Shown here: piece after piece, positions 1 through 7,422 of the stretch | How positions within the stretch are numbered: the first letter of the stretch is position 1 | Layout: every line of letters begins with the position of its first letter | Assembly (NCBI GenBank): GCA_018716755.1 | Contig: DVJN01000036.1 | Span: 1 to 38,640, forward strand | Reading direction: 5' to 3' | DNA: 38,640 nucleotides | Source of the DNA: Candidatus Alectryocaccomicrobium excrementavium | Lineage (GTDB): Bacteria; Bacillota; Clostridia; Christensenellales; Aristaeellaceae | Notes under the pieces: model-generated | What the model was told of the DNA's origin: nothing | Databases searched by the model: none | What the model saw: the letters and a program-made list of their open reading frames with translations, nothing else | Program-made: the position numbers and the translations under genes

Positions 1-332
1 ACTTGAGGAGAGAAGAAAACAAAAAGCCTTGAGTTTGAGAGTTGTGTTGTTTTAGATGGTAACTAAACAAAGCCGATAAACAGACGCGACGACGACTAGT
101 TTGAGAGTTGTGTTGTTTTAGATGGTAACTAAACTCCCGGCTTTATGGCGCAGGACTGTCATCAGTTTGAGAGTTGTGTTGTTTTAGATGGTAACTAAAC
201 TGCCAATTGACAAAAGGGTATTTTCTGTGGGTTTGAGAGTTGTGTTGTTTTAGATGGTAACTAAACATGCCATATTAACTATCTCCGTTTCTTCGGGTTT
301 GAGAGTTGTGTTGCTTTAGATGGTAACCAAAC
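1..332 (+). CRISPR. Trailer end of a type II-like CRISPR array
   Basis: Five 36-bp direct repeats are visible at 33-68, 99-134, 165-200, 231-266 and 297-332, starting GTTTGAGAGTTGTG and ending GGTAACTAAAC. They are separated by four 30-bp spacers (69-98, 135-164, 201-230, 267-296). Bases 1-2 (AC) fit the end of a further repeat, making 3-32 a fifth 30-bp spacer cut by the window edge. The last repeat has two substitutions (T to C at 318 and at 328), the usual sign of the leader-distal end. The array therefore reads left to right, and leader and cas genes should lie left of the window. The length, the GTTT start and AAAC end, and the 30-bp spacers resemble arrays used by Cas9 (type II) systems. 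No cas gene or tracrRNA is present here, so the subtype is inferred from repeat form only. Confidence 0.96.
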
Positions 333-362
333 TGCCAAAATAGAGCGTACCTCCGCGCGATA

Positions 363-389
363 GCGGGTGAGCAGCATACGCCCACCCGC
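363..389. other. Small hairpin between the CRISPR array and rraA-like gene
   Basis: GCGGGTG at 363-369 pairs with CACCCGC at 383-389 across a 13-nt loop. It lies just past the stop codon of the minus-strand RraA-family gene. There is no T-run after it on the minus strand, so it is at best a weak terminator. Nothing else is recognisable between the last CRISPR repeat and the gene. Confidence 0.3.
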
Positions 390-408
390 ACATTGTTTTG
401 CCAAGGGC

Positions 409-1341
409 CTAAAGGGCACTCTGGGTATCATTCGGATCGCCATTGCGCGCCAGATCGTATTCCCTGCTCCAATCGAGCGACCGGTAGGGAATGCCCCGCT
501 CGTCCTTTTGAATAAAATCGGTCAGCAAATCCAGCATTTCCACAGACCAGGTGTTCTTATCGATCTGCGCAGTGGTGAATTTGTTCTGCGCGATCATTTC
601 AAAGCCGAAAATGTCCTTGATCTGCGTTTTTGCGCCGCCATCCACCACTTCCATGGCCAGGTGCGGCGGAATGAACAGCACGCCGCCCGAGCAACCATAC
701 ACAATATCGCCCGGCAGGCAGATGGCCGCCTCCCTGCCATCGCCCAGCCGAACCGGGCAATTCATGCCCAGCATGGCGAAATCGCGGATGGGCGTGGGAT
801 CGATGCCCCGATAATACACCTGCACATCCGGCACCTTGTGCATCTGCTCAATATCGCGGATACCGCCCCAGATCACCGCCCCGCCATTGCCGGTTTTCTG
901 GCGGATGGCCGTGGTCAGATTGCCGCCCACGAAGGTGCCCTTGTAGATTTTATCGAACATATCGATGACAATGACATCCCGGCTTTGCAGGCTATCGATC
1001 ACCCACTGGTTGGGCGTGCCCACCTTTCCCAGGGCCCTGGCCTGGTTCGCCATGGCCCCGGCGTAATCCGGCCGCGTGGGCGCATACATGGCGGTGACGG
1101 CGCGCCCCACCAACTTGCGGTTCACCGTGCCGTCTTCCTTAAATTCCGGGTGCAGCGATTTCATGGCGATGAACTGGCTCTCATATCCCTGCACGAAAAT
1201 GGGCTTCCACAGTTCTTCCAGCGTCATATCATACAATGCGTCCAGATAGCGGTCTGCCACCTTGGGCCGCCCGTCCGCAAAGCGCTCGCCTTGCCACATG
1301 GGCGTCATGGCGATGACTTCTTCCCGCGAGGAAAAAATCAT
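409..1341 (-). CDS. RraA-family protein (HMG/CHA aldolase-like fold)
   Basis: A 310-aa protein of the RraA / 4-hydroxy-4-methyl-2-oxoglutarate aldolase superfamily. The diagnostic block is GGAVIWGGIRDIEQM in mid-protein, holding the G-x-x-R-D motif in which Arg contacts a pyruvyl group and Asp helps bind a divalent metal. An upstream GGNL segment supplies the usual glycine-rich loop. At 310 residues it is longer than the roughly 160-aa E. coli RNase E regulator RraA, and matches the longer bacterial enzymes of unknown substrate. It is cytoplasmic: no signal peptide or membrane segment is seen. The ATG at 1341 follows an AGGGGGG ribosome site at a 5-nt gap. It is monocistronic, isolated from recD2 by a strong terminator. 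The fold call is firm; the substrate cannot be told. Confidence 0.85.
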   Translation of the reverse strand: MIFSSREEVIAMTPMWQGERFADGRPKVADRYLDALYDMTLEELWKPIFVQGYESQFIAMKSLHPEFKEDGTVNRKLVGRAVTAMYAPTRPDYAGAMANQARALGKVGTPNQWVIDSLQSRDVIVIDMFDKIYKGTFVGGNLTTAIRQKTGNGGAVIWGGIRDIEQMHKVPDVQVYYRGIDPTPIRDFAMLGMNCPVRLGDGREAAICLPGDIVYGCSGGVLFIPPHLAMEVVDGGAKTQIKDIFGFEMIAQNKFTTAQIDKNTWSVEMLDLLTDFIQKDERGIPYRSLDWSREYDLARNGDPNDTQSAL

Positions 1342-1363
1342 AAAATCCCCCCTATTCCCCTAC

Positions 1364-1372
1364 AATATAGCA
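1364..1372 (-). promoter_or_regulatory. Extended -10 promoter of the RraA-family gene
   Basis: The minus strand reads TGCTATATT, an extended -10 (TGn plus TATATT), about 25 bases before the ATG. No good -35 is present because the recD2 terminator occupies that position. Confidence 0.45.
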
Positions 1373-1379
1373 CACAGGA

Positions 1380-1409
1380 AAAAATCGCGCAACTTTTTGC
1401 GCGATTTTT
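1380..1409. terminator. Bidirectional-looking intrinsic terminator after recD2
   Basis: A perfect 13-bp stem, AAAAATCGCGCAA at 1380-1392 and TTGCGCGATTTTT at 1397-1409, with a 4-nt loop. On the minus strand the stem runs into TTTTTT, so it should end metK-recD2 transcription before the RraA-family gene. The T-run on the other strand would also allow plus-strand use. Confidence 0.85.
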
Positions 1410-1495
1410 CGCATTGTGAAGCGAATCACTCCTTGGGGGCCGGAAAAAAAGCATCGTTTTGCCAGCTGAGGGGTGAAAGGGGCCTCCATGGCCTG

Positions 1496-3652
1496 CTATT
1501 GCAGATTTCCCTCGCTCAGCCTGCGCGCAAGGCCGCTATAGCGCGTTTGATCGCGCTTGTTGGCCACCATTTGCCATATGGCCGCTTCCCGCCCAACGAT
1601 GACCACTATGCGCCGTGCGCGCGTCACCGCGGTGTAGAGCAGGTTGCGGTTCATGAGCATGGGCGGGCCGGAAACGAGCGGCAGCACCACGGCCTCAAAC
1701 TCGCTTCCCTGGCTTTTGTGCACGGAGATGCAATACGCATGCTCAAGCGCCTCGCAATCGCCCTCGGTATACACCGCTTCCCGGCCGTCATCGAACAACA
1801 CGGTGATTTCCCGGCTGGCACGGTTGATGGCGCGAATAAAGCCGATATCCCCGTTGAAAACGCCTTCGCCCTCCTCGCCATCCTTTTCCCAGGGCAATTC
1901 ATAATTGTTTTTGGTCTGCATCACCTTATCGCCCACGCGAAACACGCTGTCCCCGCGCGGCAATTCCGCCATGCCGGGCCGCCGGGGATTGAGCGCCTCC
2001 TGCAGCGCCCGGTTCATTTCGTACACGCCGGTCACGCCCTTTTTCATCGGCGCCATCACCTGGATATCGCGCAGGCTATCGAGCCCGGCAAAGCCTGGCA
2101 GGCGGGTTTTCACCAGGGCAATGGCGCTGCTGGCGGCGTCTTTACCATTTTCCTTGCGCTCGAAAAAGAAATTGGTGTCCTTCGCGCGCAAAACCGGCAT
2201 TTCCCCGCGGTTGATGCGGTGCGCATTCATCACAATCATGCTTTCCTGCGCCTGCCGGTAGATGGTAGTCAGTTGCCGCACGGGCAAAACGCCGCTGGCA
2301 ATCATATCGCCGAGCACATTCCCCGCGCCGACAGAGGGCAGCTGATCCGCATCGCCCACAAAAACCAGCCGCGTGCCGGGTGCGATGGCGCGCAGAAGGC
2401 TGCGCATCAAAAACAGATCCACCATCGAAACCTCATCGACGATGACAGCATCGCACGCAAGCGGCTTTTCCTCGTTGCGCTGGAACTTGCCCTCCTCGCC
2501 GCTGTATTCCAGCATGCGGTGGATGGTGCGCGCATCGCGGCCCGTGGCCTCAGTGATGCGCTTGGCCGCCCGCCCGGTGGGCGCGCAAAGCTCCACTTTC
2601 CCCTTGAACATACGCAAAACGCACTGGATGCAAGTGGTTTTGCCCGTGCCGGGGCCACCGGTGACGATCAGCAGCGGATGCTCCATGCACGCGCGCACCG
2701 CGTCCAGCTGCTCCTCGCCCAGTTCCACATCCATGGCGGGGAGCTGCGAAAGGGGCTTGGCCTGAAACCGCGCCAGCCGCAAAAGGCGCGTAGCCACTTC
2801 CTGTTCCGCGTCGTAAAACTCCTTGAGATACACATGCTTCGCGCCATCGGCCAGCTCGATATGGAGCTGGCCGGTAAACGCCAGCCGTTTTACCGGCTGC
2901 TCCAGCGCTTCCGGCGCCACGCCCAGAAGCTGCGCGGCGGAAGCGGCCAAAACCGGCTCCGGAAGGAACGTATGCCCTTCCGACGCAGCCGCCTCCGCAA
3001 GCACATATTGTACGCCGCATTCCATCCGGTGCGGATCATCCGCCGGAACGCCCATCGTGCGCGCGATGGTGTCCACCGTTCGGAACCCCACGCCCTCCAC
3101 CTCGTCCGCCAGGCGGTAGGGATCGGCTTCCAGCAGTTCGCGCGCCTTCGTGCCAAAGCGCTTATAGATCTTCAGTGCCAGGCTGACGGGAATATCGAAG
3201 GACTGCAAAAACAGAATTTCCGCCTGCATTTGCCGCTGCGCCTGGTAGGATTCCATGATCATCTCCGCCCGATGCTGCTTGATGCCCGGCAGTTCGCACA
3301 GCCGCTCCGGGGCACTGTCCAGCACGTCCAGCGTCTGGTCGCCAAAGTAGTCCACCAGCATTTTGGCCGTTTTCGGCCCAATGCCCCGGATCAGTCCGGA
3401 AGCCAGATAGCGCTCAATGGCCGTTTTGGTCTTGGGGCGCAGCGTTTCGTAAGATTCCACCTTGATCTGGGCGCCATAGTCGCGGTGTTCCACCCATTCG
3501 CCCACCAGCGCCACATGTTCCCCGGCGGACAAAAAGGGCATCACACCCACCGCGGTAACGCGCTTTTTGCCATACCGCAGCATAGCGACCGTCCATCCGT
3601 TTTCTTCGTTGCGAAAGCGGATTTCCTCAATCATTCCCTCAAAGCGCGGCAT
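1496..3652 (-). CDS. recD2: ATP-dependent DNA helicase RecD2
   Basis: A 718-aa superfamily 1B 5'-3' DNA helicase of the RecD2 type, which works outside RecBCD in DNA repair and replication-fork maintenance. Residues 1-75 form an OB-like start typical of RecD2. Residues about 80-200 hold helix-hairpin-helix segments (SGLIRGIGPKTAKMLVDYFG, CELPGIKQHRAE, EVEGVGFRTVD). The Walker A motif GGPGTGKTT is at 332-340 and Walker B/motif II VDEVSMVD at 405-412. The C-terminal motif VHKSQGSEFEAVVLP and motif VI TAVTRAR are near residues 650-690. Full length for the family. It starts 7 nt after the metK stop and so is co-transcribed with metK under the SAM riboswitch. Very secure. Confidence 0.97.
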   Translation of the reverse strand: MPRFEGMIEEIRFRNEENGWTVAMLRYGKKRVTAVGVMPFLSAGEHVALVGEWVEHRDYGAQIKVESYETLRPKTKTAIERYLASGLIRGIGPKTAKMLVDYFGDQTLDVLDSAPERLCELPGIKQHRAEMIMESYQAQRQMQAEILFLQSFDIPVSLALKIYKRFGTKARELLEADPYRLADEVEGVGFRTVDTIARTMGVPADDPHRMECGVQYVLAEAAASEGHTFLPEPVLAASAAQLLGVAPEALEQPVKRLAFTGQLHIELADGAKHVYLKEFYDAEQEVATRLLRLARFQAKPLSQLPAMDVELGEEQLDAVRACMEHPLLIVTGGPGTGKTTCIQCVLRMFKGKVELCAPTGRAAKRITEATGRDARTIHRMLEYSGEEGKFQRNEEKPLACDAVIVDEVSMVDLFLMRSLLRAIAPGTRLVFVGDADQLPSVGAGNVLGDMIASGVLPVRQLTTIYRQAQESMIVMNAHRINRGEMPVLRAKDTNFFFERKENGKDAASSAIALVKTRLPGFAGLDSLRDIQVMAPMKKGVTGVYEMNRALQEALNPRRPGMAELPRGDSVFRVGDKVMQTKNNYELPWEKDGEEGEGVFNGDIGFIRAINRASREITVLFDDGREAVYTEGDCEALEHAYCISVHKSQGSEFEAVVLPLVSGPPMLMNRNLLYTAVTRARRIVVIVGREAAIWQMVANKRDQTRYSGLARRLSEGNLQ

Positions 3653-3659
3653 ATTCGCC

Positions 3660-4823
3660 TTACCTCGCGAGTTCGTTCACATAGTTCAGCTTTTCCCACG
3701 AAAGGTCGAGATCATCGCGGCCAAAGTGGCCATACGAGGCCACCTGCCGGTAAACCGGCCGGCGCAGATCCAGCCGCTCAATGATCGCCGTGGGGCGCAG
3801 GTCGAATGTCCGCGCCACCAGATCCGCAATTTTATCATCCGGCATCGCGCCCGTGCCAAAGGTATCCACCATCACGGACACCGGGTGCGCCACGCCAATG
3901 GCGTATGCCGCGCCGATTTCGCAGCGCCTGGCCAGCCCGGCGGCCACGACGTTCTTGGCGGCATGGCGCAGCGCGTATGCGGCCGAGCGGTCGACCTTCG
4001 TCGGATCCTTGCCGGAAAACGCGCCGCCGCCGTGCCGTCCCATGCCGCCATAGGAATCCACAATGATCTTGCGGCCCGTCAGCCCCGAATCGCCCTGCGG
4101 CCCGCCCACCACAAAGCGGCCCGTAGGATTGATATAGTATTTTGTGTTTTCATCCAGCATATGGGCGGAAACCGCCGGGCGGATCACGTGCTCAATCATG
4201 TCGCGCTCAATCTGCTCGTGCGATACGCCGTCGCTGTGCTGGGTGGACAGCACCACCGTGTCGATGCGAACCGGGCGGTTCTCCCCGTCATATTCCACCG
4301 TCACCTGCGCCTTGCCATCCGGCCGCAGATATGGCAGCAGGCCAGCCTTGCGCACCTGGGCGAGCCGCCGCGTCAACCGGTGGGCCTCATAAATGGGCAT
4401 GGGCATCAGTGCAGGGGTTTCGTCGCAGGCGTAGCCAAACATCATTCCCTGGTCACCGGCGCCAATGTCAAACCGGCCCTGCGCGCGGGTTTCCAGCGCG
4501 TCGTTCACGCCCATGGCAATATCGGGCGATTGCTCATCCACCGACAGAAGCACCGCGCAGGAATTGCCATCAAAGCCATATTCCGGCTTGTCATAGCCGA
4601 TTTCGATGATGGTGTCCCGGGCGATCTTTTCAATCGGCACATAGCACTGCGTGCTGATTTCGCCCATCACAAGCACCATGCCCGTGGTGGCAATGCACTC
4701 GCAGGCCACGCGCGCCTCGGGATCCTTGGCGAGGATCGCATCGAGCACCGCGTCGGAAATCTGGTCGCAAATCTTATCCGGATGGCCTTCCGTAACGGAT
4801 TCCGAAGTAAAGAGCTTTTTCAT
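3660..4823 (-). CDS. metK: S-adenosylmethionine synthetase
   Basis: A 387-aa methionine adenosyltransferase making S-adenosylmethionine from methionine and ATP. Family signatures are clear: [18 protein letters not shown] at the N-terminus, [12 protein letters not shown] in the first third, and the phosphate-binding loop [19 protein letters not shown] in the last third. Length matches the usual 380-400 residues. The ATG at 4823 was chosen over one 30 bases upstream because the family starts at [17 protein letters not shown] and a GAAGGAA ribosome site lies at the right spacing. Expression is controlled by an S-box riboswitch and terminator between promoter and gene, the expected product feedback. 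It is followed immediately by recD2. Confidence 0.98.
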   Translation of the reverse strand: MKKLFTSESVTEGHPDKICDQISDAVLDAILAKDPEARVACECIATTGMVLVMGEISTQCYVPIEKIARDTIIEIGYDKPEYGFDGNSCAVLLSVDEQSPDIAMGVNDALETRAQGRFDIGAGDQGMMFGYACDETPALMPMPIYEAHRLTRRLAQVRKAGLLPYLRPDGKAQVTVEYDGENRPVRIDTVVLSTQHSDGVSHEQIERDMIEHVIRPAVSAHMLDENTKYYINPTGRFVVGGPQGDSGLTGRKIIVDSYGGMGRHGGGAFSGKDPTKVDRSAAYALRHAAKNVVAAGLARRCEIGAAYAIGVAHPVSVMVDTFGTGAMPDDKIADLVARTFDLRPTAIIERLDLRRPVYRQVASYGHFGRDDLDLSWEKLNYVNELAR

Positions 4824-4883
4824 TTTCCATTCCTTCTTTCTGCAAGTCGCCACGAATCTGCTCAGGTCAGCCGCACACGCAAT

Positions 4884-4910
4884 AAAAAAGCAAGCCGACG
4901 CAGGCTTGCC
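4884..4910 (-). terminator. SAM-riboswitch-controlled intrinsic terminator
   Basis: On the minus strand GCAAGCC pairs with GGCTTGC (4903-4909 and 4890-4896) around a 6-nt loop, followed by six T (4884-4889). It sits between the SAM-I aptamer and metK and is the expected expression platform: transcription stops here when SAM is bound. Confidence 0.9.
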
Positions 4911-4925
4911 AGATATTACAGCCGC

Positions 4926-5022
4926 GTCTTATCTTTCAGCTTTCGCTGGGGGAATTGGCACCATGCCGAAGCCGGTTGCCGTGGTTTCATCGAGCCCTTC
5001 TCTCCGCCACTCTGCATAAGAC
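4926..5022 (-). ncRNA. SAM-I (S-box) riboswitch upstream of metK
   Basis: The minus strand carries the S-box core in order: the CTTAT...AGAG-type start, GGGCTCGATGAAACCACGGC, GGTGCCAATTCC, and GAAAGATAAG at the end. Helix P1 is a 7-bp perfect pairing, GTCTTAT with ATAAGAC (5016-5022 and 4926-4932). The conserved GATGAAACC and GCCAATTCC blocks are the SAM-binding and kink-turn/pseudoknot regions of this class. It lies downstream of a consensus sigma-A promoter and upstream of a terminator, and so controls metK and the co-transcribed recD2. Confidence 0.96.
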
Positions 5023-5048
5023 AGTCCGTGTATTCGTTTTGCGGATTT

Positions 5049-5077
5049 ACTATACCGCATTTTTGCGGATTTGTCAA
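5049..5077 (-). promoter_or_regulatory. Consensus sigma-A promoter of the metK-recD2 unit
   Basis: On the minus strand TTGACA (5072-5077), a 17-bp spacer and TATAGT (5049-5054) precede the SAM-I riboswitch. TTTTGCGGATTT occurs twice around it, at 5037-5048 and 5061-5072. Confidence 0.9.
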
Positions 5078-5087
5078 CGTTTTTGTG

Positions 5088-5116
5088 TTGCGAAATGCGG
5101 CATTTCATGCTATAAT
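5088..5116 (+). promoter_or_regulatory. Promoter of the nitroreductase gene with embedded palindrome
   Basis: TTGCGA (5088-5093), a 17-bp spacer and an extended -10 TGCTATAAT ending at 5116. GAAATGC-G-GCATTTC (5092-5106) is a perfect 7-bp-arm palindrome between -35 and -10, a position typical for a repressor operator. The divergent metK promoter lies 10 bp to the left. Confidence 0.75.
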
Positions 5117-5165
5117 TTGCCAGGAGAATGTTATGGCAATCTCAAGGCCAGAAAGGGGTATCCAT

Positions 5166-5696
5166 ATGGTCAATCCCGTTGTACACGCTATTTTGGAGCG
5201 CAGAAGCATCCGCAGCTATCAAAACCAGCAAATCTCGCCAGAACAATTGAAAACGTTGATGGACGTCGCTGTGGCGTCGCCCAGCGCGCGCAACACGCAG
5301 CCCTGGCATTTTTCCTTTGTGCAGAATAAGGCGCTGCTGAGCGAAATCAGCCTGGCCGTCGCGCAGGCCCTGGACAACCCCGGATTCGATGTCTTCTATC
5401 AGGCGCCGACCGTCGTGTTCCTTTCCCGTTCCACCACCGAAAACCAGGCCTATGGCGCGATTGATTGCGGCATCGCCGTGGAAAACCTCGCCATTGCCGC
5501 GCATGGCATGGGCCTGGGCAGCGTGATCCTTGGCTTGCCGCGCGCGGCATTCACATCGCCCCGGGCGGAGGAGTTCCGAAAAGCGCTGCGCTTTCCCGAA
5601 GGATACGACTTCACTATCGCCATCGCCATTGGATACGCGGCGGCCAGCAAAGAGGCGCACCCCGTAGACGCCGGAAAAGTAGACCTCATATGCTGA
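5166..5696 (+). CDS. Nitroreductase-family flavoprotein
   Basis: A 176-aa protein of the NAD(P)H-dependent FMN nitroreductase superfamily. The N-terminal ILERRSIRSYQNQQIS is the classic FMN-phosphate-binding start (RRSIR.Y). ASPSARNTQPWHF follows, matching the family's A.SA.N.QPW block. The middle segment DCGIAVENLAIAAHGMGLGS and the end IGYAAAS complete it. Substrate is unknown; it may act on nitroaromatics, quinones or flavins. I chose the ATG at 5166 because AAAGGGG lies 7 nt upstream. The alternative ATG at 5132 has AGGAG, but that would lie at the extreme 5' end of the transcript predicted from the -10 at 5111-5116. The 3' end overlaps the next gene by 7 nt. Confidence 0.9.
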   Translation: MVNPVVHAILERRSIRSYQNQQISPEQLKTLMDVAVASPSARNTQPWHFSFVQNKALLSEISLAVAQALDNPGFDVFYQAPTVVFLSRSTTENQAYGAIDCGIAVENLAIAAHGMGLGSVILGLPRAAFTSPRAEEFRKALRFPEGYDFTIAIAIGYAAASKEAHPVDAGKVDLIC

Positions 5697-6325
5697 TCAT
5701 CGGCATATGCGGCGCGAGCGGCAGCGGCAAATCCACGCTTGCGCGGGAATTGGCCCGACGCATTCATCAGCCCTGCGTACTGCTCCGCCAGGACGCATAT
5801 TACCACGACCACCCGGAGCTGACGTTCGAGGAACGGCGGGCCTTGAATTTTGATGAACCAGCCAGCTTCGATCACGACGCGCTGTATCAGGATCTACTCG
5901 CGCTGCAATCGGGCGAACCCATCCAGGAAAAAGACTATGATTTTGCGCTGCACCGCCGCTGCGATACGCAGACCTGGCTGCAGCCAGCGGACGTGGCCAT
6001 CGTGGAGGGAATCCACGCATTCTACGATCCGCGCGTGCGCGCCATGATGGATCTCAAGCTGTTCGTGCAGGTGGATCCGGATATCTGCCTGCTGAGGCGC
6101 ATCCGCCGCGATATCCGCGACCGCGGCCGGGATGTGGACGACATCTCGCGCCAGTATCTGGGCACCGTCAAACCCATGTATGAGCGGCATATCCGCAATT
6201 ACGTGAATTTCGCGGATGTCATCGTGGCGCACGGCGGCAAAAACCAAAAGATTGTGGAAATCCTGGGGCACTACATCAATACCCGCCTGATTCCCGCCGG
6301 AAATGCCGGAAATCCATCCGAGTAG
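5690..6325 (+). CDS. udk: Uridine kinase-like P-loop kinase
   Basis: A 211-aa cytoplasmic P-loop kinase of the uridine kinase/phosphoribulokinase group, expected to phosphorylate uridine/cytidine in pyrimidine salvage. Walker A is GASGSGKST at residues 8-16. A DAYYHD motif (about 34-39) and NFDEPASFDHD (about 53-63) match the uridine-kinase substrate region, and a REYD-like segment (KDYDF) follows. VEGIHAFYDPRVR and the lid RRIRRDIRDRGRD near residues 138-150 are typical. Length agrees with Udk (about 205-215). The ATG overlaps the nitroreductase stop region by 7 nt, indicating translational coupling. It ends 11 nt from the convergent spoIIP stop. A uridine kinase-like enzyme with another substrate remains possible. 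Confidence 0.88.
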   Translation: MLIIGICGASGSGKSTLARELARRIHQPCVLLRQDAYYHDHPELTFEERRALNFDEPASFDHDALYQDLLALQSGEPIQEKDYDFALHRRCDTQTWLQPADVAIVEGIHAFYDPRVRAMMDLKLFVQVDPDICLLRRIRRDIRDRGRDVDDISRQYLGTVKPMYERHIRNYVNFADVIVAHGGKNQKIVEILGHYINTRLIPAGNAGNPSE

Positions 6326-6336
6326 GGCCATCGCCG

Positions 6337-7368
6337 TCATGGCTGGGCAACCATCTCACCGTCCTCCATCCGCAGCATCGTGGCGATGCCCTCGGCCAGA
6401 TACGGCATGGAGGCAAGCGCCTCAGAGAGGGTATTCTCGTTATGCCCCACCTCGATCAGCATGGCGGGCGTGCCCACATGCTGGTTGTAGCGGTTGCCCT
6501 TCACCATCACATCGCGGCACAGGCCGGGATGGCGTGCGTTCAGCAAATCGGTCAGCATGGTGGCAAAACCGTAGTTTGCCTCGAAGTCCGGCTTGTCCAC
6601 AAAATTGTCGCCCCGGCCCAGAAGGATCATCAGCTGCGCCACATCCTGGCCATTCGCCTGCACCGCGCGCGCTTCGCCTTCCGCATAGGCGTCGCGGTGC
6701 AGGTCAATATAGAGGTCAAAGGGCTCGCCATAGGCGAGGACGGTTTCCAGCGAGCGCGAGTACGCTGTGTTGAAATCCGGCAATTCATTGTCTGTGGTAT
6801 CGTGCGTAACCTCAAAGCCATACATGCGCAGCAGGGAAGCCAGTTCCTCTCCCACGCGCACCACGGAATGCCCGGTATCCGCCGTGCGCCAGGCGCCCGT
6901 TTCCACATATTCATCGCCCTCTTCCTGCGCATAGGCCTCATGGGTATGTGTGTGATAAATGAGCACGCGCTTGACTGGCACGGGCGAAGGGGCAGGCGTG
7001 GGCGCCGCTTCCGCCGCGGCCGGACCGCCAGCGCTCTCCTCAGGTGCTTGGAGGGGCAAGGGCTCGTCCACTTCCCAGGCGGAAGAAGCGCTTGTTTCCC
7101 GCTCGTTGTCAAAAATGATGATCGGGTTGGAAGCCGCCGCCGGCAAGGCCCCAGCTTCCCCCTCCTCCGCTGCAGCGAGAAAACAGCCCTGGGGGCTGAT
7201 TTCGCTCGCCAGGGCCGTCGTGCCGCTCGCCAGACTTACGCCCGCGTTGGCGGCGGAAGTATCGAAAACCATTGTCTTTACGATCAGCGCAATCAGCGCC
7301 ACTGCGGCGATCACCGCCAGCGCACCCAAAATCAAATGGGACGCTTTTACCACCTTAATCCGAATCAT
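6337..7368 (-). CDS. spoIIP: Stage II sporulation protein P
   Basis: A 343-aa membrane-anchored cell-wall hydrolase which, with SpoIID and SpoIIM, degrades septal peptidoglycan so the mother cell can engulf the forespore. A single N-terminal membrane segment (about residues 12-34, LILGALAVIAAVALIALIV) is followed by an Ala/Pro-rich linker up to about residue 135. The hydrolase domain begins with VLIYHTHTHEAY, whose histidines are the expected zinc ligands, and continues with LYIDLHRDAY and the C-terminal MLIEVGHNENTLSEA. These are SpoIIP signatures. ATG at 7368 was preferred to in-frame GTG codons at 7377 and 7374. It lies 54 nt after the PlsC-like gene. A CATAAAAT sequence in that gap could be a sporulation -10, but this is weak. 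Confidence 0.95.
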   Translation of the reverse strand: MIRIKVVKASHLILGALAVIAAVALIALIVKTMVFDTSAANAGVSLASGTTALASEISPQGCFLAAAEEGEAGALPAAASNPIIIFDNERETSASSAWEVDEPLPLQAPEESAGGPAAAEAAPTPAPSPVPVKRVLIYHTHTHEAYAQEEGDEYVETGAWRTADTGHSVVRVGEELASLLRMYGFEVTHDTTDNELPDFNTAYSRSLETVLAYGEPFDLYIDLHRDAYAEGEARAVQANGQDVAQLMILLGRGDNFVDKPDFEANYGFATMLTDLLNARHPGLCRDVMVKGNRYNQHVGTPAMLIEVGHNENTLSEALASMPYLAEGIATMLRMEDGEMVAQP

Positions 7369-7422
7369 CCGCACCACCCCGTCCGCTTTTACTCTCTACA
7401 AAGTATTCGCGGAGGGGGCATT

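Noticed and set aside
1262..3784. Long plus-strand open frame (840 codons) opposite recD2
   Set aside because: It is antisense to a complete, well-conserved helicase, has no family motifs and is His/Arg/Ala-rich, as expected from the reverse of a GC-rich gene.
3567..5696. 709-codon plus-strand frame ending in the nitroreductase
   Set aside because: Only the last 176 codons are conserved. The first part is antisense to metK and the riboswitch, and a promoter and ribosome site lie just before 5166.
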